The notes beneath the pieces were generated by a model. The model had not been told where the DNA came from, made no database searches, and was given only the letters and a program-made list of their open reading frames with translations. 64,000 nucleotides of DNA from Euglena gracilis (Eukaryota > Euglenida > Euglenophyceae > Euglenales), in the NCBI GenBank assembly GCA_039621445.1, contig CP154956.1, forward strand, positions 62,432,362 to 62,496,361, in the 5' to 3' direction. A program made the translations under genes and the position numbers. This document shows positions 1 through 10,322 of this stretch, piece after piece (the stretch's first letter is position 1; the number at the start of each line of letters is the position of its first letter).

Positions 1-1173
1 CTGGATACCAGTAGTTCCTTACATACTGGTACCCGCACTCCATGCCATGTCTGGGGTTGGTTTGGGCAGTCCTCTGCCTCGGGGGTGGGTCCCACTCTGC
101 TGGCTTCCCCTTTGGGGTTGGGTTGCTGGGGGGTGCGCTCCTACTAGGCCGGCGAACCTGAAGGCCCCCCTGCAATATCCCCCGGGGCGGTCGCACGAAG
201 CGCCATGCCCCCCTACAGAGGCATTGGAGTCGCGTTTTCCGCTGCTGGTCTCCGCGGGGGTCCCGCTTTCTTCCCCTCACTCCTCCCATTTTCCCTTTTG
301 GCCACAGGGGTGGGCCGGGTTGGTCAAGGCCACCAGGGGTACCCGGGTGGGCGAGTCAAGACCCTCTGGGGCACCCGGACACCAAAGCGACGGCCTTGGG
401 CACCCTCGCTTTGGCGACGTTCCCACCACTGCCACACGCCACCTAAAATCGTCACAAATGGTGTGTGGTCACCGCTTCTGGTTGCCACGTGAGTACGTGG
501 CCCCAGGGCGTGCGTGGGTGGTCCCCCTTAGTTGCACTAAGGCTTCTTGTCTGTTTATGGCCGGCGCTAACTTCGCTTCTGGCCCAGCTTGTTGTGTGGT
601 GAGTGGCCAGGTACCCCTTGCACCAGTGCTCTTTTGTTGCTCTGCCTGGCCAGGTGAGCAACTCTGGTGTAACTCTGGTGCAGGGTTACACAGACTCTGG
701 TCCGGGGGGGGGGTCGGTGCCTGCCTGGTCGTGGGCAAAAAAAAAGTGCCAAAAATGGCCTTTCTTGGCTTCCGTCGTCTTCGGCGCTGAAAGTGCCTTG
801 GCCGAGTGCTGAGGCACTTTTGGCCATGTGTCCTACCCCCCCCCCCCCCCGGGGGGGGGGGGTCGGATCTGGGTGCCTTGGAGTGCCTGCCCAGGCAGGC
901 ACCCCCACCCCAGGGGCGGGGTGGGAACCGCCTGAAAATTCAGCCTGTCCACGAGCTTTCATAAATTTAATGTTCTCCCCCTCAACAAAGGAAAAAAAGA
1001 ACAACCGAAAACACATTTTTTTTTTCAGCAGCCCTGAGCCCAAATAGAAAGGGTGATTGCTCAGTTCAGAAAAGGAATGACAATAAAACACTTATAACAA
1101 GAGGTTGGGAGTGGATGAAAACGGTTCCTTGCGCTGCTGAGCAACCGGCACGTGTCTTGAAGGCGGGGCGGCC
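1..1173. other. Region downstream of TRM6, no gene seen
   Basis: Apart from one copy of a dispersed repeat (524-672) and a run of about 16 C followed by about 12 G near 838-862, I see no conserved protein, RNA gene or clear signal. A small hairpin (aagtgcc...ggcactt) lies around 746-828. Confidence 0.5.
524..672 (+). repeat. Dispersed repeat A, copy 1
   Basis: About 149 bp, nearly identical to 19015-19163 in the same orientation. It runs from ccccttagttgcactaagg to gagcaactctggtgtaa. I counted only a handful of substitutions. No terminal repeats or tRNA-like box was recognised, so the class is unknown. Confidence 0.9.
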
Positions 1174-1429
1174 TCAGCCCAACCGGGCACGTTTGCTGGC
1201 GGCTTCGTCGGCGTGCGGCGGGGCATCGGCGGCCACAGTGGCAGTCGGGGTGGGTCCGCCGGCCCGGCCCCCACCCGGGAGGCGGCCGGCCAACGGCTGG
1301 GGGGCCTCCACCTTGACCCCGCTCAGCAGGTAACCGCCGGTGCCGCTCATGTTGACAAGGGGGTGCGTGCGGTTCGGAAGCACCTGGTACTCCCGCAGCC
1401 AGTTGTCGCACAGCACTAGCTGCACTGCG
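1174..1429 (-). CDS. TRM6: TRM6 exon 10 (C-terminus and stop)
   Basis: Encodes PAVQLVLCDNWLREYQVLPN, RTHPLVNMSGTGGYLLSGVK, a low-complexity tail and SKRARLG before TGA at 1176-1174. Human TRMT6 has SETWLRNYQVLPDRSHP then MSGGGGYLLSGF and also ends in a short basic tail (AAKKRK). The 5' end follows CTGCCGCC, with CTG at -8 to -6. Confidence 0.93.
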
Positions 1430-4400
1430 GGCGGCAGCGGCTCCAAACGGGGGGGGGGGGGGGCACAGAACCCGGCCACTCCTCCAGACGAACGGCTTTC
1501 TGTTTCGACATTGTCGAACCTGTGGTTTGAGGTATGGTCAGGTTTGTTAGGCATTTGCTCGTGGCGATGACTTTCGACTTCACCCATGCATTCAAGCATC
1601 TTCGTGGAGCGACATTGAGTTTGTGGCTTGAAAAGCTCAAATTTATATGTGTATATTATAGCACTTTAAAAAAAAATTCTGGCTTCCTTTCAAATTGCAA
1701 ATGTCCAGAGATTTCAAACCATTTGCTTCGTGATTTATAATTCAGGCGCAGAAACCATTCATCTCAGCCCCCACCAGATACACACCAGAACCCCACCTCT
1801 CCCCACCTGCTTCGGACCTACCTTCACGTCCCATCCTCCTCTCTATTTAACTTGACTGAAAGACTGTCCTCTGTATCTGCGGATCTGCCTCCACTCCCAC
1901 GGAGACACATTGGCTGGGGTTGGTGGTGGAGAGAGGCTGCCGGGCGCGTGCTCCCCATTCCGCAGGGCGTCGTACACCCGCCTGCAGGGGCGCGCCTCCC
2001 CATCCGGCAACAAGCACAGGGCTTACCGAACACGCTGAACGTGCCGGCGGGCTCCAGGACGGCCACACCCGCGCCAGCTTGTCCAGCGGGTGTAACGACA
2101 CCGCAATCAGCCGCGCATCAGGCCCACGCTCAGGGAGGACGGCCCAGGAAAGAAGCGACGGGTTCCAACTTGGAGTAAACCCCACCCCCCCAAAATAAGG
2201 CCCCTGGTCGACCTTTTGGCTCCGTTGCTGAAAACCTCAAAAATGGGTATTGTTTTTCAGGGGGGCCAACTTTTTTTTGCTGAAAAACTCGACCGAAAAG
2301 AGGCTTCCCGCACGAGGGTCCAAAAATGGGTCCAAAAAGGGGGGCAAATTTTGGCAATGACCAAAGGTTGCCCCCAAAATGCCAATTTTAACAACTGCAA
2401 AATGAGCAGAAATAAAAAAAATTGCCAAAAAAATCACCTATTCTGGGGGCATTGACAGAGTTTTATGTACTTTCCCCAAACGTCCTGAGGGGTTTTATTT
2501 TTTGGGGGTCTCAATTTTCTTGGGAGGTGCGTCGATTCTCCACAGGTAACCTGACAAATCTAATCCGCTGCCGTAACTCAAGCGCAGACAGCACCTGTGT
2601 TGGCAGTCATTCGTGGGAATTGCAGGTGCTGCAGACTCATTTCTGGGCTTTTTAAGCCCTGCCTGATCGAAAGGGGAACAAGGAAAAAAACAACAACTGT
2701 GAGACCTCAGTTAAAGCACTGGTCAGGCTCCTTTGTACAACCCCGGGTGCTTTGGGGTGCCTACAAAGAGTAGGCACCTCAACCGGGGGGAGTCAGTTTT
2801 GGGTCCTGAGCCAAAACGGTGACCCGGCAAAATTTCCTTTGGGCATTTCAGGTCCCTGGCACCCCAGGCACCATTTTCGAGCCTCGGGATTGCATCACCT
2901 CCGGGGCTTCTCCTTCGGAACCATCGGGAGGGGGGGTGCTCCAGTAAAACCCTCCTCCCAAATAATGCCCCCCCCCTCAAATCGCACTCCCCCAAAATGA
3001 TCTCCCCCCCTTGGGGTCCGATCTCAACCAAAAAAAATATCCCCACCATTTCAGCCATCGACCCTGATTTTCGTGAAGTTGAAGATGAGAACTCACGGTA
3101 AGAAATGATTAAAAAAATGGCTCTTTGTGGAGGCTAGATGGCAAACATCAATTTTGTAAAAAAAATTACAAAAAAAACTACAAAAAAGGGTGGTTTTGTG
3201 TGCTACGTTTGATCTTGTGGATTTCAAAAATTTTGGCAGATTTGAAAACAATAATTACCCCCCCAAAAATACGCCCCCACTCGGACGGGGAATTCTGACA
3301 GAAAAAAAATGCCCAGGGGGGTATCCTTTGGGGGGTTACAACACCCCCAGGTGTCGAAAATGCATGACCATGGCACCAGCCCCAAACTTCCTTGAAGGGA
3401 AACCTGTTTGGTGCATTGTGGGCAGAGGTTTCTTTTAGGACCAGGGGGGGGGGGGTCATTCACAGGAGGAAGGGCAGCCGTTGGTTGGGCCATAGCCGGC
3501 CACGGTCGACCGCGGTCGGCCGCGGCCCCAAACAAAAATTTCGGTTGGGCTGCAGCCAACCACTTCCGACTTTGAGACCCTGGAATTCGGTCTGGTTGGT
3601 TGGGCCGTGGTTGGCTGCGGCCACTCAACCACAACAGATCACGGCGTTTTTCTTACCCCCCCCCCCCAAAGCCCAGCTCAGAGGCTGGAAAATTTGCGCT
3701 GGCTCGAAAAAGGCTGCTGGCTGGCCACCTCCTCTTCCCTCCCCCCTGGGGTCCCCGGTTGGAGCTCAACCCGGCCCGGGGTTGAACTGGGTGCCAAAAA
3801 ACCGAAATCGCAAAAACATCCCAAAATCTGCCAATTACGCAGAAAATTGATTTTTTTGACCCCAAATTTGACCTGGCCAGCCCTTTTTCTGACCCATTTT
3901 CGCCCATTTTTGACCCTTTTTTGGCCCATTTTTTTGCACCCCCAAGAGCAAAAAACCCGTAAGCATCCAGCCACCCTTCGGGCGACTGGACGGTAACAGG
4001 ATCTTCGAAAGAGCCCCAGCTAGGAGGGACCTGCGCTTGGCACCTTCGCCCACCCACCCCCCTCCCCCCCCCTGGCGGCGAAACTTTTAAAATTATCTGA
4101 TTGTGGGTGCGGGTTAATAGAACACTAAGGGCAATGAGTTCATCGCTCTGGAAGAACCAGACACGACTCTGGTCCACCACACCATGATGGTATGGGGCAT
4201 GGGCTGCTGATGGACGCCGTGGCCAATCTCTGGCCGCCAAACGACGCTAAAAGCCCCCCCCCCCCTTCAGTCCGGGGTGGCCCTACCACATCCGCGGGCC
4301 TCCCTGGCCTCCCGCCAGCACCGCCGTCGCCTCCGCCACGGAGCACGCCGCCGTCCACCGCCGCCGCCCCGCAGCGCCCTCCCGCTTCCCCCGCCCGCCC

Positions 4401-4620
4401 TCCGGGGCCCCCGCCGGACTGCCCTCCGCTGTCCCCTCAATCACCTCCTCCGTGGGCTCCGCCGAAGACTGTGGGGACTGCTGGGAGCGTGGAGGAGAGG
4501 CCAAGAAGGTGCCCCAGTCAAATATTGGACAAAAGCTACAAGCACACACGCGCACGCGTGCACAAACATATTCTCTCATGCGCACGCAACGACACGCACA
4601 GACAGACAGACAGACAGACC

Positions 4621-4676
<56 letters not shown>

Positions 4677-7600
4677 GCCAGAGAGCCAGACAGCCAGACT
4701 GACTGACTGACAGGCAGGCAGAGAGGCAGGCAGACAGACAGCAAGCTCCTTTCAGCTTGGGCCTGCCGCCTCCTGGGTCGGTGTGGGAGCCACTGCAGGG
4801 GGTTCTCCGCCTTCACATGCTGCCTGCACAGCTGGCAACAAATCAAATGGCACACAATGGACCCGCGTGGCTGCCAGCTGCTCACAGTCATGCCGCGGCA
4901 TGGGGTGCGGGATTGCTGCCTTCTGGAAACGTCGGGGATACAATGATCAATATGCTGCCATCAATTAACCTTTTTAAACTATTTTTTTTGTATAAAATGC
5001 AGACCCTCGTAGCTGACAACCGACCAGACCGACAATCACCACCACACACAGCACCGCTCTACCAGGATGACCCAGCCACCGCCTGCTCCAGGTTGAGCCG
5101 CTCCACGGATGAGAGGTTCCCGGCGGAGCTGCCGCGCTCATCCCCGCTGCGGGGGTAGAGGTGGACGACGTGGCCGGCCCCCTCCGCCCCGAGGCGGTAG
5201 AGCACGCTGCCGGTGAGGAGGCCCTTCACGCCGTCCACGCACAGCACCCGCGGGGCGGGCCAGGCACTGGGGTGGCGTGGGGGCATCATGGAGCCAGCGA
5301 GATGGGGGCGAGGGAGAAGCCCTCCGCCATGCTTCTTTTTGACAACCCTGGGGGGGAGGGGGGTGGGCGGCATGCCAACTATTTGGGCAGGCACCCGTGG
5401 CACAAATTTCAGCCGATTTTGCTGTTTTAAAAATAGATGGTTTTGGGCCCAGCACCTCTGGTGCCGGGGTGTGGGGGGGCTTTGGCACAACCCACTCCAA
5501 AACCTGACCCCAGGGGTTCGAAAACGCCCTCCACCCTGCCTGCTCACACCACACCATTATTCACCAATCTCCCCCTCCGGGAAAACTTTGATCTTACAAA
5601 AAAAAAGAGCCAGTGGCTTCCTAACCCCCCCAGGTAGGTATCGTCAAGAAACCCCCGACGGCCAGTCCAAGGAGCAATCAGCCACGAATGCCCATCCAAG
5701 TTATAATAACGCACATTTGCACTGAAACAAATGCCAACAAGGTGTTGCAAGATGCCACATTGGAGAGAAACATCGGACAGGCAAAGTAACTTACGTGGAA
5801 GAGAGTTCAGATGAGGGTTCTGACTCACTACTCTCAGAGGACAGCGACCCAAGCAGGGATTCCCATAAACTCATGCTGATCACCCTTGATTTTGATTCGT
5901 GATTATTAGTGATTATTCGTGATGATTTGTGCTCCAAAAAAAAGTCGGCCTTTCCTTTTCTTGCATAAAACAATAATGCACAGTAATTACGTAACAGAAT
6001 TTTGCGCATTTTTGTAGTACGTTGCAGGCTTTAGGGAAAATTTATTGAATTTTTGCAGAATTCCATATAAAAAAAACGAGTCACTGACTGATGGTCCACG
6101 TACCTGGGTCAGACTCATTTTAGCATTGTTCGCCACGTTGGGCCCTTTTTTGGCTTAATTGTTAGCAACTTGGGCCATTTCCATCCATTTTTGTCCAATT
6201 TGGCCAATTGTCCACAAATTTCAACCATTGATGGACCATTATTGGCCATTTCAGCAGTTTTGGCCCAATTTTGGAATACAGATACAATTTTTATCGTGTT
6301 TCTGCAAGCCTCTGGGTGTCCCATTCACTCAAACATGTTGTTGTGGCTCCCCTTGTTGCGGACTCTTCAGGTGGCCAAGGTTACACCAGCTCGGAGTTCG
6401 CCCCAATCATCTTGACCTTCGCCAGCACTTATCATCCTCCTCTGACCTCTGGGACGGTGCAACATTGCGCAGCATGCCCGCTTGCCCAACACCAGCCACT
6501 GGAGTTCCAGAAATAAAACAGGGGAGGGGACGGGGCGATGACTCTGATAATGATGATGGACAGAGTGGAGGGCAGAGGAGAGCATTGGAAAGACAGTGGC
6601 AGAGAGCAAATGGGGAGGAGGAGAGTAATATCAACTTGTAAGGGAACTCAATCCTTGATAGAAAAACCACTTTCAGAATGCGACGTTCATAAATGGGAGA
6701 AAATATCATTCATGGTCATTCCTGGTTGTTCGTTGTGATTTGTCATTATTTGTGATTATCCCTGATTATTTGTGATTTCTGAAAATCCCCTAATTCATGC
6801 TGGTCCGTGATAATTCATGATTATTATTGGCACGAACTTGTGTGTGTGGGAAGCCCTGTCCAAATGTCACCTGGCACATCAGAGCGTTTGAGGATGTTTT
6901 AGGCTTTGGCTCTCCTTCCATCCCGTTCGGTGCCTCTGTTGGTGCACTACAAATTGGAGCAGCAAGTGGAGTTTTGGACAACCACGCACACCCCACTCAC
7001 AGAAGGAGGCGATGATACAACAGCAAAAGAGGACCTTTCAAACACAATAGAATCTGGCGCCTTCGGGGCCAGTCGGCCACTTCATTCCTTGGGGACTGAC
7101 CCCCCCGGGTGCGGGACAGGACCAAAAACCAGTCAGCTTCGGGGGGGGGGGGTGGATAAAGCTTCAGCAATGGTGTGGCCCATATCCTTCAAAATTAGCT
7201 GCCCTCAGCTGGATATCGGGGTCCAGGGAACCGGCCCGGTGCATTGGCGTGGACGTTGGCGTACGCCAGCATCTGGGCGAGGGTGTCCTGCCGCATCCCC
7301 AAGGGCTCAGGGCAGGGGCGGCCGACAGGGCACCAATCTGCCCGACACAACAGCCACCGCACTCTCCGTGCTGGCAGAAGGTGAAAAGGTTGTTGGCGCT
7401 TTTGGTGCGACAGGAATAGCTGGTGGGTTTGACGGGGGTCCAGGTCATGGTTCGGGTCTGCTTCCTCCCACCCAGTCTGGCAGTCTGCCGGCACCAGGAC
7501 CCATTCACGGCCTGATGCTTCCTGGGGCGTGCCTCGGGCTTGTTCGGTGTGGTTCAGGACGTTGCGGCCTTGCAATCAGCCCTGCCCCCCCCCCTCCAGC

Positions 7601-9788
7601 TCGTCAGTGGCCCGCCCGCCCCGGCGGCCGGCCCTCCAGCCCCGCCCTGCGTGATGGCGGCGGCCTTGGCCTTCATCGCCTCCACCAGCAGGCCGGGGGA
7701 GGGCCGCTGCACCGTCAGGAAGGGGCAGTGCTTCTGCCGCTTCTTCCGGATGTACTTCGCCTGCGCCAGCACCGTCTTCCCCGTGAACGACGCCGGCTGC
7801 CGGCCCTCGCCGACGCGCCGCAAGCGAGCATGTCACACGTCGTTGTCCGGGTCATACATCTCTTTAAGGACCCCGGGGGGGGGGGGGTTGCTGGGCTAGG
7901 GCTAGAAATTTGGGCTGGCTAGCCCGCCCCCCCCCCGGGGGGGGGGGGCTGGACCCCGGCTGGACCCGAACCGGGGCGAGCTGGACTGAAATCGGAAAAA
8001 TGCCCAAAAATGTCCTGCAGAACACAGTTTTGAAAAAATGATGCATCTGAAACCCCCCAAAAATGGCCCAAACGCCCCCCAAACCCCATTTTTGGCCACT
8101 TTTGAACACAGTTTTTCAAAAAATTTCGGCGCTTTGCGCCGAAAAATTTGGGGCTGGACCCCCAAAAAGGGGCTGGCTAGCTAGGGCCAGCAGCACCCCC
8201 CCGGGGGGGGGAGGGGGCTGCTGCGGCTGGGCTGGGCCCAAATCGGGGCTGGCTGCAGCCGCCCCCCCCCGGGGGGGGGGTTCGCAAAACCTTAGAGAGA
8301 TGTATGGTCCGGGTCCCGGAGGGGAGGGTGGACCGCAGAAAATCCGGGTTTGGCGGGGGTGGCCTCGATTTTGGCTGCTGGAAGTTCTGGTGGAGCCCCC
8401 TCCCCCTGGTGGGTGACGGGGTCTGCTGACAGCTCAAAGCAGTTGCCATATTGTTTTGTGTGGTGGTGTGCATGGGAGGACTTAGGACCAAACTGCAGTC
8501 GTCCACAAAGATCTGGACCTCGGAACTACGGGGACGAGAAAAATCCACGGTAATACGTGGAGGGGGCAGGCAGGGTGCAGAATTCGTCACCAGCTGCTGC
8601 ACAAGGTCCGGCCCCGCCTCGGACTCCTTGAGCCGTCGCACGTCCTGCTCGCTGAGTGCTTGTGCCGCACCATCCTCCACCAGCTGGGAGTTGGGAGTAG
8701 GGGCGCCCGCCGCAATGGACATGCCAGCAATTTTAGGCATTTCATTGTGGTAAAACTTGGTAAGAAAATTGGCGGCAGACTGGTCATTTTTGTAACTTTT
8801 TTCAAAAAAAATTTGGGAAGAAAATCAAAACTAATAAATACAATTTTCCATGCTAATGGAACCAACATCGTACCAAGAGGATGACTGGGGGGGTCATTGG
8901 ATGGGTCGCGGGTGTCCCTGACGATGTGCAGGGGGCCGTTCCACACCTTGTGATTTGCGACATGGACCATGAGCCACAGGGCCTCTCTTGCTTTCAAATG
9001 GGGAAATTTATAATCATGATTACCTTCAAAGTAAATGATCACAAATTTGTTTTTCAACATAGCTAATAAAAGACTTCTGAACTGGTGGAATTTTGTGACT
9101 TTTCAGCAACACTAAAAAAAAACAACTAGATGATTAACGTAGGAGGGCTCTGAAGTTCTGACATTTGAGGTTGATCCGAAAGCCCACCTCACTTCCTGAC
9201 CAGTGAGACCGGCGGGGCGGCCCTAGTTGTCCCGGGCATTCAGATCTTCCTCTTCGGCGTCCGCCTCCTCGTAGAGCGCCTGGCAATCCGGCAAGCGGAC
9301 GAGCTGGCGCCGTCCGGGCTCCGCCTGGAACAGCGCCCCAGCCCCAGGCGATGTTGTTAAAGACAGCTGATGGTGTTGTGACGTCTTGTGACCTCGCGGG
9401 ATGTGATGCGATCAGTAATTTGAGGCGGGCGTGTGCATGAGTGTGGTGTGGGTGGTTGTGTGTGGTTGTGTGTGGGGGGGGGGGGGCGTGCACGTATGCG
9501 TGCACACGCGCGCATGAATGTCGGTGTGTGTGGTTAACATGAGTTTGTTCGACTGTATTTGGTTTTGGTGTGTGTCGTAAAAGAAGTCCATAACTTGCAC
9601 AACGACCATTCCCACCAGCACCTGAGGCAGAACACCGCCTGGCCGAATGGCGCCTCCGCAGCTGCGGCCACAGACACGGTGCAGCCCTTCGCCAGCCGCA
9701 GGGAGGCGCCGTCCTTGAGGGTCACGAGGCAGCGGCGGGGCTCCCGGTCCGCGATGCACAGCACGACATTGCTTCCCGGGGCCGGCAT
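1174..9788 (-). CDS. TRM6: tRNA (adenine-58-N1) methyltransferase non-catalytic subunit TRM6/GCD10, multi-exon gene
   Basis: TRM6 pairs with the catalytic subunit TRM61 to make m1A58 in the tRNA T-loop, in the nucleus; TRM6 binds tRNA and lacks the SAM motif. Ten exons (listed separately) give about 445 residues, against 497 in human TRMT6. In order they match the family: an N-terminal block with NVVLCIADREP and LAKGCTVSVAAA; NSQLVEDGAAQALSEQDVRR; TGKTVLAQAKYIRKKRQK; MRQDTLAQMLAYANVHA; RVLCVDGVKGLLTGSVLYRL with HVVHLYP; an acidic linker; DARLIAVSLHP; and NWLREYQVLPNRTHP with MSGTGGYLLSGVKVE near the C-terminus, which ends in a basic SKRARLG tail. The ATG at 9788 opens the conserved N-terminal block, nine bases after an AG. 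Exon ends are exact at three introns and estimated elsewhere. One exon (2028-2125) has an apparent one-base frameshift. Homology recognised by eye; no search was run. Confidence 0.93.
1943..1981 (-). CDS. TRM6: TRM6 exon 9 (micro-exon)
   Basis: Short exon coding VYDALRNGEHA, the counterpart of LLECYTKLRERGG in TRMT6. It is separated from exon 8 by an intron of only about 46 bases beginning gtaag or ggtaag and ending near cctgcag. The 3' end is set by CAG at +4 to +6 (CGGCAGCC) and phase 2 into exon 10. Confidence 0.8.
2028..2125 (-). CDS. TRM6: TRM6 exon 8, with an apparent single-base frameshift
   Basis: Reads GPDARLIAVSLHPLDKLARV in the frame set by the upstream junction. Conservation then continues one frame over as AVLEPAGTFSVF, matching the family's DFVAPSRPFVVY strand. 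One extra base near 2064-2070 would restore both the frame and the exact human spacing of 20 residues from HP to the end of the strand. This may be an assembly indel in a GC-rich stretch or a real lesion. The 5' end is exact (CTG at -8 to -6). Confidence 0.8.
4310..4490 (-). CDS. TRM6: TRM6 exon 7 (acidic linker and helix)
   Basis: Frame reads SQQSPQSSAEPTEEVIEGTA, then a basic stretch and SVAEATAVLAG. It fills the acidic linker and the E-A-A-A-L-L helix that precede the DGLI-ASRFHP strand in TRMT6. The 3' end is exact: GGA at 4312-4310, then an intron starting GGCCAGGGAGG that pairs with CCTCCCTG near its other end at 2126. The 5' end is estimated. Confidence 0.75.
4598..4676 (+). repeat. 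(CAGA)n microsatellite
   Basis: Nearly pure tetranucleotide CAGA/GACA tract with one interruption (gaccgacaaa). It lies in the TRM6 intron between exons 6 and 7. Its proteins in all frames are repeat artefacts. Confidence 0.97.
5086..5254 (-). CDS. TRM6: TRM6 exon 6
   Basis: Encodes RVLCVDGVKGLLTGSVLYRL, GAEGAGHVVHLYPRSGDE and SVERLNLEQAVAG. It corresponds to the start of the Rossmann-like C-terminal domain (MIVMETCAGLVLGAM then IIQLYPGG in human). Both ends are estimates. A further small exon covering the next family segment may lie between here and exon 7. Confidence 0.85.
7234..7302 (-). CDS. TRM6: TRM6 exon 5
   Basis: Encodes LGMRQDTLAQMLAYANVHA and NAPG, matching MRYDTLAQMLTLGNIRAG of TRMT6. 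The 5' end follows CTGAGCCC, with CTG at -8 to -6. The 3' end is approximate. Confidence 0.88.
7653..7793 (-). CDS. TRM6: TRM6 exon 4
   Basis: Encodes ASFTGKTVLAQAKYIRKKRQ and onward through FLTVQRPSPGLLVEAMKAKAAAI. This is the family's lysine-rich AQ-KYI-KKK-KKY segment followed by the TVVKPST-like strand. The 3' end is placed at ATC before ACGCAGGGCG, which gives CAG at +4 to +6 and keeps phase 0 into exon 5. Confidence 0.88.
7853..8306. mobile_element. hAT-like MITE with 8-bp target duplication (TSD GTCCGGGT)
   Basis: Ends are inverted: CATACATCTCTTTAAGG at 7853 and CCTTAGAGAGATGTATG ending 8306. Perfect direct repeats GTCCGGGT flank it at 7845-7852 and 8307-8314. The interior has several C-run/G-run palindromes and a hairpin core (cggcgctttgcgccg near 8130). 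It lies in the TRM6 intron between exons 3 and 4. CA...TG ends with an 8-bp duplication fit hAT superfamily non-autonomous elements; no transposase is present. Confidence 0.85.
8579..8692 (-). CDS. TRM6: TRM6 exon 3
   Basis: Thirty-eight codons, NSQLVEDGAAQALSEQDVRR then LKESEAGPDLVQQLVTNS. They align without gaps to the human block beginning NRNIVDDGKSQKLTQDDIKA. The 5' end is fixed by phase and by CTA at -8 to -6 of the preceding intron. Confidence 0.9.
9229..9339 (-). CDS. TRM6: TRM6 exon 2
   Basis: Encodes ALFQAEPGRRQLVRLPDCQ followed by ALYEEADAEEEDLNARD. The 3' end is exact: codon GAC at 9231-9229, then an intron starting AACTAGGGCCGCCC whose end, at 8693, carries the complementary GGGCGCCCCTA. 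An in-frame TAG just past the exon lies inside this intron and is not the gene's stop. The 5' end is estimated. Confidence 0.85.
9630..9788 (-). CDS. TRM6: TRM6 exon 1 (N-terminus)
   Basis: Starts MPAPGSNVVLCIADREPRR and continues through LVTLKDGASLRLAKGCTVSV to APFGQAVF. This parallels the animal TRMT6 start, where a VVL strand is followed by a lysine-rich loop and a G-x-AFEV strand. The 3' end near 9630 is chosen because the next residues no longer resemble the family; the true end may be a few bases away. Confidence 0.85.
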
Positions 9789-9797
9789 TGGCCCGCC

Positions 9798-9799
9798 CT
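9798..9799 (-). promoter_or_regulatory. Possible spliced-leader trans-splice acceptor for TRM6
   Basis: On the minus strand a short T-rich stretch ending ttgcag lies nine bases upstream of the TRM6 ATG. Euglenids add a spliced leader to many mRNAs at such AG sites close to the start codon. The AG and its spacing are seen; use as a trans-splice site is inferred. It could instead be the acceptor of a 5'-UTR intron. Confidence 0.4.
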
Positions 9800-9894
9800 G
9801 CAAATGGACATGATGCGGCAATTGTACTCCGATGAGGATGCCACACATTTGTGCATAATTGGGTGTGGACACACGTGTGCGCGTGTTTACATGT

Positions 9895-9988
9895 GTGTGG
9901 TATGTGTGTCTGTGTGTGTGTTGTGTGTTGTGTGCTGTGTGTTGTGTGTATGTGGGTTTGTTGTGTTGCAGTGTGCTGTGATGTGATG

Positions 9989-10024
<36 letters not shown>

Positions 10025-10041
10025 TGTTGTGTTGAGTTGGG

Positions 10042-10080
<39 letters not shown>

Positions 10081-10115
10081 GAGTATGTTGCGGGTGCGTG
10101 CACATGCTTATGGAT

Positions 10116-10162
<47 letters not shown>
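9895..10162 (+). repeat. Composite (TG)n, (CT)n, (CA)n microsatellite
   Basis: Consecutive TG-rich, CT-rich and TG tracts, then after a 40-base spacer a CA tract. The TG (about 10006-10076) and CA (about 10121-10162) blocks are complementary and could form a hairpin just upstream of TRM6. Confidence 0.95.
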
Positions 10163-10163
<1 letters not shown>

Positions 10164-10322
10164 CAGATGAGCAGGGAGCAAATGAAAAAACAAGTTGAAA
10201 GAACATGTATTCAAAAAAAGGCTGACAGAGGAGCACCCCCCAGGCACACATGTCCTCAAACACACATAAATACGCTCATCCTTCTTGTTGAGCGTTGTGC
10301 GCTCTCGTACTCATTCAATCAT

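Noticed and set aside
4283-4891. 202-codon minus frame through the (CAGA)n tract
   Set aside because: Only its low-coordinate part (4310-4490) matches TRM6; the rest is microsatellite and intron.
9223-9225. TAG as the stop of a separate small gene ending EEEDLNARDN
   Set aside because: The TAG is at +4 to +6 of a nonconventional intron, and the frame continues exactly into TRM6 exon 3.
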